From positions 1 to 32,684 of the forward strand of contig CAUEUD010000012.1 in the NCBI GenBank assembly GCA_959020865.1: a stretch of 32,684 bases of DNA, written 5' to 3'. Under the pieces are notes generated by a model. That model saw only the letters and a list, made by a program, of their open reading frames with translations, made no database searches and was not told the origin of the DNA. The DNA comes from Eubacterium limosum. GTDB taxonomy: Bacteria > Bacillota > Clostridia > Eubacteriales > Eubacteriaceae. The number at the start of each line of letters is the position of its first letter. Within the stretch, counting starts at the first letter, position 1. Shown here in pieces: positions 16,618 through 23,172 of this stretch. A program made the translations under genes and the position numbers.

Positions 16618-17175
16618 ATGAAGATTACCGCAATTATGGGAAGCCATCGGAATAATGGCCACACCAGTAAAATACTGAATTATTTTCTGGAACAGATCCG
16701 GGAGGATAACGAGCTTCGCCTCATCAATGTAAACAAGGTGCACGTGGAGCACTGTAAGGGCTGTGATTACTGCATTCCCCATCAGGGCGAGTGCGTGATC
16801 AAGGACGATGATATGACATGGATCTACGACGATTTTATGGACTGTGATCTGCTGGTCATTGCAAGCCCTGTGTACTTTACCGCGTTTCCCTCCAAGCTGA
16901 AAACCGTTATCGACCGGACCCAGATGATCTATAATCTGGAGGATCATTCCCATATTCCGAATAAGAAAATCATTTTTATCGGAGTGGGCGGCGCACCGGC
17001 CTACGGACACCAGTTCAAGGGCATGGAATACACGCTGGAATGGTATTTGAAAAATCTAAACGCCGTACCCATGGGCTTTGTGGAGATTTCCCACACCGAT
17101 GAGACGCCGGCACTTGAAAATAAAAAAGCTGTCGCAGAGCTGGATGCGCTGGCACAGCAGATTAAAAATTTATAG
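16618..17175 (+). CDS. flavodoxin-like NAD(P)H oxidoreductase / iron-sulfur flavoprotein
   Basis: 185 residues with a Rossmann-like FMN-binding fold of the NADPH-dependent FMN reductase family. The start GSHRNNGHTSKI (8-19) is the FMN phosphate loop and ASPVYFTAFPSKLKTVIDR is the second flavin contact. Four cysteines at 46, 49, 52 and 59 (CKGCDYC and GEC) have the compact spacing of iron-sulfur flavoproteins, but many cluster-free relatives keep part of this motif. The ribosome site GAGGAG precedes the ATG at 16618. Thioredoxin begins 11 bases after the stop, so the two form a redox pair in one transcript. A role in disulfide or electron transfer with that thioredoxin is an inference. Confidence 0.88.
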   Translation: MKITAIMGSHRNNGHTSKILNYFLEQIREDNELRLINVNKVHVEHCKGCDYCIPHQGECVIKDDDMTWIYDDFMDCDLLVIASPVYFTAFPSKLKTVIDRTQMIYNLEDHSHIPNKKIIFIGVGGAPAYGHQFKGMEYTLEWYLKNLNAVPMGFVEISHTDETPALENKKAVAELDALAQQIKNL

Positions 17176-17186
17176 GAGGCATTAAA

Positions 17187-17510
17187 ATGGCAAAGAAAGT
17201 AAATTCAAGCGAGTTTAAGAGCGAAGTTTTAGAGCATAAAGGTGTTGTCCTGGTCGACTTTTTCGCGACCTGGTGCGGCCCCTGTAAGGCTTTGACACCC
17301 ATTGTGGATAAACTGTCTGAGGAAATGAGCGGCAAAGTGAAGATCGTCAAGGTTGATATTGACGAAAACAGCGCCCTGGCCACAGAATACCGCGTCATGA
17401 GTGTCCCAACCATGAAGCTGTTCAAGAACGGTGAGGTGGTAGAGACCATGGTTGGTCTGAGACCAGAGTCCGAGCTCAGAGATAAGCTGAATTATTATTC
17501 AGCGGAATAA
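17187..17510 (+). CDS. trxA: thioredoxin
   Basis: 107 residues, standard thioredoxin length. The active site is WCGPCK (29-34), with the cis-proline at 74 in SVPTMKLF, and the usual VDFFATWCGP lead-in strand. It is cytoplasmic, with no signal peptide. AGGAGG lies seven bases before the ATG. It follows the flavoprotein gene closely; no thioredoxin reductase gene of the classic type is present in the window, so the neighbour may serve as its electron partner. A strong hairpin follows 10 bases after the stop. Confidence 0.96.
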   Translation: MAKKVNSSEFKSEVLEHKGVVLVDFFATWCGPCKALTPIVDKLSEEMSGKVKIVKVDIDENSALATEYRVMSVPTMKLFKNGEVVETMVGLRPESELRDKLNYYSAE

Positions 17511-17520
17511 AGTAATGTTT

Positions 17521-17562
17521 AAAAACGTTATGGATCACATTAATGTGGTCCATAACGTTTTT
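17521..17562 (+). terminator. strong intrinsic terminator after thioredoxin
   Basis: A near-perfect stem of about 18-19 bp: AAAACGTTATGG pairs with CCATAACGTTTT, closed by the self-complementary CACATTAATGTG. It ends in TTTTTT and is A/T-flanked on both sides, so it may work in both directions. Confidence 0.88.
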
Positions 17563-17660
17563 TAATTTTTGATTAAAAAAAATGACAGTATGCTTTTTAT
17601 TTATATGATATAATTTTAAAAGAGCATAAAATTTTTGGTAAGGTAGTAAGAGGTAGTTAT

Positions 17661-18551
17661 ATGTCAGATATTAAGCTGTTTTGTACAGAAAACAGAGTCG
17701 AAGAACTCATATCATCTGAAGTCATTTTAGAGAAAGAGCTACAAAATCTAATTGAGGATAATATGGAAACGTTTTTTGGTGTAAGGTTTTTAAAAAGTGA
17801 ATATATTATCAGCAATGGAAGGATGGATAGTATTGGAATCGATGAGAATAATTGTCCTGTTATCTTTGAATATAAACGTAGTAGCAATGAAAATGTTATC
17901 AATCAGGGACTTTTTTATTTAGATTGGTTACTGGACCATAAAGCGGATTTTAAATTTCTGGTGATGGAAAAACTGGGGCCAAAGGTTGTAGAACAAATAG
18001 ATTGGTCAATACCATGTGTCATTTGTATCGCGAATGATTTCACGAAGTTTGATGCTCATGCTGTTAATCAGATGCAGAGGAATATTAAACTAGTAAGGTA
18101 TAAAAAATATGGAAAAGGATTAATACTCTTTGAACATCTAAATACCCCCAATATAAAACCGCAAAGTTATGTAGATAGCAGTATCAAAAAAAATTATGAA
18201 CAGAAAACACATGATGAGAAATTATTAACAGCGCCACAGCAGTTGAAAAATATTTATGAAAGCATATGTGACTATATTTTATCACTGGGGGATGATGTCG
18301 TGGAAAATCATCTAAAGCTATACATCGCTTTTAAAAAGGTGCAAAATATTGTTTGCGTTGAGATATATCAAAAACAAATTATTCTTTACTTAAAATTAAA
18401 CCCTAAAGATGTAGAATTAGAAGAAGGATTTACACGGGATATGAGTTCAGTGGGGCATTATGGAACTGGAGATTTGCAGGTGATTATAAAAAATGAAAAG
18501 GATTTTGAACGATCAAAAAAATTGATTGAGAAAGCATACAACATTAATTAA
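17661..18551 (+). CDS. orphan PD-(D/E)XK nuclease-like protein with DUF5655-type C-terminus
   Basis: 296 residues. Residues 1-110 look like a NucS/RecB-type nuclease core: acidic helix residues near 20-32, then GRMDSIGID with D56, then PVIFEYKR giving E70-x-K72, then a Gln (Q82) in NQGLFYLDWL. These are the expected catalytic positions of the PD-(D/E)XK fold. The last 105 residues resemble the DUF5655 domain (KKVQNIVCVEIYQKQIILYLKLNP...FTRDMSSVGHYGTGD). The ATG is preceded by a weak AGAGGTAG. The gene is clearly AT-richer than its neighbours and is boxed by hairpins at 17521-17562 and 18610-18649, which suggests acquisition. A defence or repair role is possible but not shown. Confidence 0.72.
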   Translation: MSDIKLFCTENRVEELISSEVILEKELQNLIEDNMETFFGVRFLKSEYIISNGRMDSIGIDENNCPVIFEYKRSSNENVINQGLFYLDWLLDHKADFKFLVMEKLGPKVVEQIDWSIPCVICIANDFTKFDAHAVNQMQRNIKLVRYKKYGKGLILFEHLNTPNIKPQSYVDSSIKKNYEQKTHDEKLLTAPQQLKNIYESICDYILSLGDDVVENHLKLYIAFKKVQNIVCVEIYQKQIILYLKLNPKDVELEEGFTRDMSSVGHYGTGDLQVIIKNEKDFERSKKLIEKAYNIN

Positions 18552-18609
18552 ATTTTAAAAAATCGGATAATAAATTTATCAATGAATTCTTAGATGATTC
18601 GTTTTATGG

Positions 18610-18649
18610 AAATGCTGTAACGACAATTTTATTTGCTGTTACAGCATTT
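18610..18649 (-). terminator. inverted repeat at the 3' end of nagA, possible bidirectional terminator
   Basis: AAATGCTGTAAC (18610-18621) is the exact reverse complement of 18638-18649, with a 16-base loop. The repeat includes the last codons and stop of nagA. T-tracts on both sides are short, so strength is uncertain. Confidence 0.55.
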
Positions 18650-19747
18650 TCCCTTAACAAAAACCTTCACAACATTCAGGCTTTTATCAAGCAGCACCAC
18701 ATTGGCGAGCTTGCCAGGCTCCAGACTGCCCAGACGGTTGGACTCACCGATGACGCGCACCGGATTGACAGCCGCAGCCTGTACCGCGTCTGCCAGAGGG
18801 ATACCAAAAGCCACAGCGTTTCTCAGACAGTCCATGAGATTGGTAACTGAGCCTGCCAAAGTGCCGTCCGCAAGGGTTGCCCGGTTTCCGCGGACATGTA
18901 CAGCCTGTCCGCCAAGAGTATAGTCGCCGTCGTCCAGACCTGTGGCCCGCATGCTGTCGCTGATGAGAACAATGCGTTCGGCGGAGAAAAGCCTGAAAGC
19001 CGCCCGGACCATAGCCGGAGCAACGTGAACACCATCGCAGATGAGCTCAACCGTAACGCCGGGATGGTCAAAGGCCGCTCCGACGAGGCCTGGCTCCCGG
19101 TGGTTAAAGGGCTGCATGGCGTTAAACAGATGTGTTACATGGGAAGCGCCCAGATCAAAGGCTTTGGAGGCTGTCTCGAAACCGGCCTCGGTGTGGCCCA
19201 GTGAGATGACGGTTTCATCTTTCAGAGCAGTGATAAACTCAGAAGCGCCGGGAAGCTCAGGCGCCATGGTGACCAGCTTGATACGGCCGCCTGAGATAGC
19301 GTTCAGCCGGCGGAACATCGGGACATCTGGCGGCATAAGATAACGGGCGTTTTGTGCGCCTTTCTTTTTTTCGGCGAGAAAGGGGCCTTCCATGTTGACG
19401 CCCAAAAACATGGCGCCGGCTTCCTGCTCCCGGTGGGCAGCGTTTTCGAAAATGCCAGACAGCTTTTTTTCAGAAAAGGTCATGGAGGCAGGGACAACGG
19501 CTGTCACGCCGCTGCGTGCCTGATAAGCCGCTATGGCTTCAAGAGTATCTTCGGCGGCGTCACAGAAATCATGGCCCATGCAGCCGTGGAGGTGGATATC
19601 GGTGAGCCCGGGAATGGCGTAGAGACCAGAGCCATCCATTTCAGCCGGATCAGCAGTCCGGCTGCCGATACAGGGGCCGTCCCAAATAAGATCTTTTTTT
19701 AAAAAGTGGTGGTCTGGCGTGTAGACCCATGCATTTCGAATAATCAT
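18629..19747 (-). CDS. nagA: N-acetylglucosamine-6-phosphate deacetylase
   Basis: 372 residues, normal for NagA, which removes acetate from GlcNAc-6-phosphate in amino sugar catabolism and wall recycling. Amidohydrolase motifs in order: HLHG with H52 and H54 after PGLTDI, NMEGPFL with the metal-binding Glu, SLGHTEA, THLFNAM, the ELICDGVH block, and SDSM with the catalytic Asp. The ATG at 19747 has only a modest AAAGG-type ribosome site. The gene is alone: no glucosamine-6-phosphate deaminase (nagB) or GntR regulator is adjacent. A sigma-70 promoter lies just upstream. The last residues KCCNSK are encoded by one arm of a hairpin. Confidence 0.95.
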   Translation of the reverse strand: MIIRNAWVYTPDHHFLKKDLIWDGPCIGSRTADPAEMDGSGLYAIPGLTDIHLHGCMGHDFCDAAEDTLEAIAAYQARSGVTAVVPASMTFSEKKLSGIFENAAHREQEAGAMFLGVNMEGPFLAEKKKGAQNARYLMPPDVPMFRRLNAISGGRIKLVTMAPELPGASEFITALKDETVISLGHTEAGFETASKAFDLGASHVTHLFNAMQPFNHREPGLVGAAFDHPGVTVELICDGVHVAPAMVRAAFRLFSAERIVLISDSMRATGLDDGDYTLGGQAVHVRGNRATLADGTLAGSVTNLMDCLRNAVAFGIPLADAVQAAAVNPVRVIGESNRLGSLEPGKLANVVLLDKSLNVVKVFVKGKCCNSK

Positions 19748-19771
19748 TTTAACTTCTGCCTTTCTGTTTTT

Positions 19772-19800
19772 ATTATAGAGGCAAGTGAAGCGAAGCGCAA
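19772..19800 (-). promoter_or_regulatory. sigma-70 promoter of nagA
   Basis: Read leftward: TTGCGC (19795-19800), 17-base spacer, TATAAT (19772-19777), about 25 bases before the nagA start. Confidence 0.65.
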
Positions 19801-19853
19801 GCCTTTGAGCTGGGATGTTTATTATTGTTCCGGGAGGGTAAAAAATTTAAAGC

Positions 19854-19882
19854 TTGACAAAAGACGCAGGCAAGCTTATAAT
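19854..19882 (+). promoter_or_regulatory. consensus sigma-70 promoter of the tryptophan transporter operon
   Basis: TTGACA (19854-19859), 17-base spacer, TATAAT (19877-19882). Both hexamers are perfect, so control is expected to act after initiation, in the T-box leader. Confidence 0.92.
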
Positions 19883-19888
19883 ACGAAA

Positions 19889-20169
19889 CATAATAAAAAA
19901 TAAACCTGTGATTAAGAGTAAGTAAACAGGCATGTCATCTGGATAGAGAGCCGCGGACGGTGGAAAAGCGGTGAGGTGCGGTCCGTTGAATGGGCTTATG
20001 AGGGCAGAGCAAAAGGACAGTGGTCCGAGTATCTCTGACGGGATCTCCACCCGTTATAAAGGGAGCGTGTATGTTAGTATACGGACTTAAGTGGGCGATT
20101 TATCGTCAATTTGGGTGGTACCGCAGGCTTATGGAGCTTGTCCCTTGTGTAAGGGGCAGGCTTTTTTTG
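19889..20169 (+). promoter_or_regulatory. T-box riboswitch leader, tryptophan specifier UGG
   Basis: The conserved T-box core GGGTGGTACCGC lies at 20113-20124, with the UGGN bulge at 20116-20119. Stem I features include TAGAGAGC and GGTGGAAAAGCGG. The specifier loop reads GAA-UGG-G with the codon at 19991-19993, so tRNA-Trp is the predicted ligand. The terminator (20135-20162) is a 12-bp stem around GTGT followed by seven T. Uncharged tRNA-Trp would stabilise the antiterminator and switch on the transporter. The variable T-box base is U; bacterial tRNA-Trp normally has G73, so pairing would be a G-U wobble. The 561-base gap before trpX holds this leader, its promoter and a small Trp-rich ORF. 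Confidence 0.95.
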
Positions 20170-20223
20170 ATATTTTGGCCAAATGCCATGGGAATTTAGC
20201 AGTGAGTAAGGAGTTGATGCCAT

Positions 20224-20289
20224 ATGGTTGGCTGGTGGAAAATCAATATAAAATACGGTAAAGATAAAAAACGGAAAAAAGAAAATTAA
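20224..20289 (+). CDS. candidate 21-residue leader peptide with tandem tryptophans
   Basis: An ATG at 20224 opens 21 codons ending at TAA 20287-20289. The peptide begins MVGWWKINIKYG and ends in a Lys-rich tail. AAGGAG (20208-20213) lies 10 bases upstream. The two adjacent UGG codons are notable because the ORF sits between a tryptophan T-box and the first transporter gene, and its stop is only 20 bases before the trpX ATG. In Bacillus subtilis the anti-TRAP operon combines a Trp T-box with a Trp-rich leader peptide in the same way. The coding status is unproven: an overlapping short ORF from 20217 also exists, and no clear attenuating hairpin follows. Confidence 0.45.
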   Translation: MVGWWKINIKYGKDKKRKKEN

Positions 20290-20309
20290 AACAGAAAGAG
20301 GAAAATGAA

Positions 20310-21317
20310 ATGAATAAATTATTTAAAAAAGTAATGGTTGGTGTGGTAAGTGTCGCGATGGTAGCAGGCTTTACAGCAGGATGCAGCAGTAACGGCGGCA
20401 GCGCGTCAGACGACGGCAAGGTCACCGTTGGGGTCATCCAGTACGCCACACACCCGTCCCTTGACAATTGCTATGAGGGCTTTAAGCAGGGTCTGGAAGC
20501 AGGCGGCTTTAAGGAAGGCGAGAACCTCACCATCGAGTTCCAGAATGCTCAGGGTGACGTTGCCAATGCCGACATGGCCGCAAAAAATATGGTATCTAAA
20601 AAGTATAACCTGATCGCCGGTATCGCCACACCAGCAGCGATGTCCGCCTACGCTGCCACAAAGGGCGGTGATATTCCAGTGGTCTTTACCGCAGTATCGG
20701 ATCCGGTATCTGCCAAGATCGTCCAGTCCATGGAAAAACCAGGCGAAAACTGCACTGGTACAGCCGATGTACTGCCTCTGGAAGCCCAGATTAAAATGAT
20801 CCGCTCTTTCCTGCCAGACGCTAAGAAAATCGGTATCCTGTACACCACCAGCGAGCCGAACTCCGTATCGCATTTGGAAAAATTCAAACAGATTGCCCCG
20901 AACTACGGCTTTGAGGTAGAGGCTGTGGGCGTGACCAACGCTTCAGAGGTTGCCGCAGGCGCACAGACGCTGGTGTCAAAGGGTGTCAACTGTATTAACA
21001 ACTTTACCGATAACAATGTTGTCGATAATCTGAGCACTGTGTTAAAAGCGGCTAACGACGCGAAAATCCCAGTGTTTGGCTCAGAGGAAGAACAGGTTAA
21101 AAACGGCTGTCTGGCTTCTCAGAGCATCGACTATGTCGCCCTCGGAAAACAGACCGGCGAAATGGCCGCTAAAATCTTAAAGGGTGAAGAAAAAGCTTCC
21201 GATATGGCAGTTCAGGAAGTGACTGAAAGCTCACCGGTTTATAACAAAGAAGTGCTGGAAACCCTCGGCTTAACACTGCCGCAGGATTTAAGCACAGCGA
21301 CCGCGGTCAGTAAATAA
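20310..21317 (+). CDS. trpX: predicted tryptophan ABC transporter substrate-binding lipoprotein (TrpX type)
   Basis: 335 residues. A lipoprotein signal peptide (Lys-rich start, hydrophobic core, FTAGC with the lipidated Cys25) anchors it outside the membrane, and a Ser/Gly/Asp-rich linker follows. The mature part is a two-lobed periplasmic-binding fold of the ABC_sub_bind group (COG2984): GVIQYATHPSLDNCYEGFKQ at the start, PVVFTAVSDPV in the middle, and IPVFGSEEEQVKNG later. Comparative genomics has linked this group to tryptophan through T-box control, and the UGG T-box upstream supports that here. AGAGG precedes the ATG. A palindromic repeat separates it from the permease gene. Confidence 0.92.
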   Translation: MNKLFKKVMVGVVSVAMVAGFTAGCSSNGGSASDDGKVTVGVIQYATHPSLDNCYEGFKQGLEAGGFKEGENLTIEFQNAQGDVANADMAAKNMVSKKYNLIAGIATPAAMSAYAATKGGDIPVVFTAVSDPVSAKIVQSMEKPGENCTGTADVLPLEAQIKMIRSFLPDAKKIGILYTTSEPNSVSHLEKFKQIAPNYGFEVEAVGVTNASEVAAGAQTLVSKGVNCINNFTDNNVVDNLSTVLKAANDAKIPVFGSEEEQVKNGCLASQSIDYVALGKQTGEMAAKILKGEEKASDMAVQEVTESSPVYNKEVLETLGLTLPQDLSTATAVSK

Positions 21318-21435
21318 GTTGAAAGTGGAAGGTTGAAAGTGGAAGGTTTTGGTACAAATTCGCTTTGCGAATTTGATTTAAATCGGATTTGCAGAGGCAA
21401 ATCCGTTCCGGAACTTTCCACCTTCCACTTTCAAC
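21318..21435. repeat. 118-base modular palindromic intergenic element
   Basis: It begins right after the trpX stop. A 14-base unit GTTGAAAGTGGAAG is repeated in tandem (21318-21331, 21332-21345), and its inverted copy closes the element (21421-21435). Inside are two perfect 9-bp hairpins: CAAATTCGC/GCGAATTTG (21355-21375) and CGGATTTGC/GCAAATCCG (21384-21405). GATTTAAATC and TTCCGGAA are further self-complementary pieces. It looks like a MITE- or REP/BIME-like mobile repeat. In the mRNA it would fold and could protect the trpX message. Confidence 0.75.
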
Positions 21436-21474
21436 GTTTTGTATTTTATTCTAGGAATGAAAGGATAAGTTTTT

Positions 21475-22371
21475 ATGGACATTATACTAGGGCTGCTTAC
21501 AAACGTCCTCGAGGAAGGCTTTATCTACGGGATTATGGCCGTCGGGGTGTACATTACCTATTCAGTTCTGGATTTTCCCGACCTTTCAGTGGACGGAACC
21601 TTCCCGCTGGGGATGTGTCTCACCGCCATGCTGATTACCGCCGGGGTCAATCCGTGGCTCGCGTGTGTCGCGGCCTTTGTTGTGGGAGCGGCGGCTGGCT
21701 GTATTACGGGTTTTCTTCATGTGAAGCTCGGCATCACTGACCTGCTCTCCGGGATTCTTGTGATGACGGGGCTTTACAGTATCAACCTGGCACTGACCGG
21801 CGGCAGCGCAGTGCTGCCCTTTTACAATATGCCCACCATTTTTAACACTGGGCTGGCAGCCGTTCTGCCCACAGGCTACGGTCTTGTCATCATGGTGGCG
21901 GTGATCTGTATTGTGGTCAAGCTGCTTATTGACCTGTATTTAAAAACCCAGTCCGGAATGCTGCTCCGGGCGTCCGGGGATAACCCTCAGTATGTTGTCT
22001 CACAGGGACGCGATCCCGGAAAGATGAAAATCATCGGTCTGGCCATCGGTAACGGCTGTACAGCCCTGTCCGGCTGTATTCTGGCACAGCAGACTGAATC
22101 CGCCAATGTGGCTGTAGGGACAGGGATGGTCGTTATGGCGCTGGCTTCAGTCATCATTGGGATGAACCTGTTCAAGCGGGTATCCTTTGTAAAACCGACC
22201 CTTGCAGTGATCTTCGGGGCCATCATCTACAAGGCCTGCCTAGCCATCGCCATGCAGATCGGTCTGCCGACCAACTACCTCAAGCTGCTCATGGCCGTTA
22301 TCTTTACCATCGCTCTGGTAGGCGGCAAGCTTTTCCCGGAAAGGAGAAAGAAAAACCATGCAGAATCATGA
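21475..22371 (+). CDS. predicted tryptophan ABC transporter permease
   Basis: 298 residues, with about eight to nine hydrophobic helices. It belongs to the branched-chain-permease-like group that pairs with COG2984 binding proteins (COG4120). GIMAVGVYITYSVLDFPDLSVDGTFPLG near the N-terminus and RASGDNPQYVVSQGRDPGKMKIIGLAIGNG in the cytoplasmic loop that contacts the ATPase are family features. The start at 21475 is preceded by AAAGGAT. It overlaps the ATPase gene by 14 bases, which implies coupled translation. It provides the membrane channel for the solute delivered by TrpX. Assignment to tryptophan rests on the T-box. Confidence 0.9.
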   Translation: MDIILGLLTNVLEEGFIYGIMAVGVYITYSVLDFPDLSVDGTFPLGMCLTAMLITAGVNPWLACVAAFVVGAAAGCITGFLHVKLGITDLLSGILVMTGLYSINLALTGGSAVLPFYNMPTIFNTGLAAVLPTGYGLVIMVAVICIVVKLLIDLYLKTQSGMLLRASGDNPQYVVSQGRDPGKMKIIGLAIGNGCTALSGCILAQQTESANVAVGTGMVVMALASVIIGMNLFKRVSFVKPTLAVIFGAIIYKACLAIAMQIGLPTNYLKLLMAVIFTIALVGGKLFPERRKKNHAES

Positions 22372-23155
22372 ACCTCTTGTCCGTATGGAACATATTTACA
22401 AAACCTTCAATCCGGATTCTGTCAACGAAGTGGTGTTGTTTGAGGATTTTAATCTGAACATTAAAAAAGGCCGCTTTGTCTCCGTCATCGGGAGCAACGG
22501 CTCTGGAAAAACGACCATTTTAAACCTGCTCTGCGGCAGCCTGCCTGTGGATCAGGGAAAGATTTATGTCGGCGGCAAGGATATTACCGGGCTTAAGGAA
22601 TACCAGCACTCCGCCTTTATCGGCCGTGTGTTCCAGGACCCGTCCCTTGGTACCTGCCCCAGCATGACGATCCTTGAAAATATGGCGCTGGCAGACCGGA
22701 AGGGCAAGCCCTATGGACTGGGCATTGGCGTCAATAAAAAGCGCATTGATTTTTATAAAAGCCAGCTGGAGCTTTTAAAGCTGGGGCTGGAGGATAAAAT
22801 TGATCTGCAGGTCGGCAGCCTGTCCGGCGGTCAGCGTCAGGCGCTGGCGCTGCTCATTTCCACCATGACGCCCATTGACCTGCTGATTCTGGACGAGCAC
22901 ACTGCCGCCCTTGATCCAAAGTCCAGCGAGAACGTCATGGAGCTCACCGAAAAGCTGGTGCGCGAAAAACATCTGACCACCCTCATGGTGACGCATAACC
23001 TCAAGTTTGCCATCAACTACGGCGACCGGCTGGTCATGATGCACCGCGGCAATATCGTGATTGATAAATCCGACGATATGAAGGACGCCCTGGTGGTCAG
23101 AGACCTGACCGATAAATTTAATGAAATCAGTATTGAGGATGGCAATTCTCTGTAA
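22358..23155 (+). CDS. predicted tryptophan ABC transporter ATP-binding protein
   Basis: 265 residues, a single ABC ATPase domain (COG1101 type). Walker A is GSNGSGKTT (45-53), the Q-loop region reads FIGRVFQDP, the signature is LSGGQRQ (155-161), Walker B is LLILDEH followed by the D-loop ALDP, and the switch His is in MVTHN. The site AAAGGAGAAAG within the end of the permease gene provides the ribosome site for the ATG at 22358. It energises the permease at the inner face of the membrane. It ends the operon; the next gene converges 17 bases later with no obvious terminator between. Confidence 0.94.
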   Translation: MQNHEPLVRMEHIYKTFNPDSVNEVVLFEDFNLNIKKGRFVSVIGSNGSGKTTILNLLCGSLPVDQGKIYVGGKDITGLKEYQHSAFIGRVFQDPSLGTCPSMTILENMALADRKGKPYGLGIGVNKKRIDFYKSQLELLKLGLEDKIDLQVGSLSGGQRQALALLISTMTPIDLLILDEHTAALDPKSSENVMELTEKLVREKHLTTLMVTHNLKFAINYGDRLVMMHRGNIVIDKSDDMKDALVVRDLTDKFNEISIEDGNSL

Positions 23156-23172
23156 AAATAAAGCGGTTCCTG

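Noticed and set aside
20217..20261. Alternative 14-codon ORF (MPYGWLVENQYKIR) after the T-box
   Set aside because: Its ATG is only three bases from AAGGAG and it has one Trp codon; the overlapping frame from 20224 has better spacing and tandem Trp codons.
21318..21435. CRISPR-like or insertion-sequence origin of the repeat
   Set aside because: There are no evenly spaced repeats with unique spacers and no transposase; the pattern is nested palindromes.
21333..21740. Open frame running through the palindromic element into the permease
   Set aside because: It is out of frame with the permease and has no ribosome site or domain.
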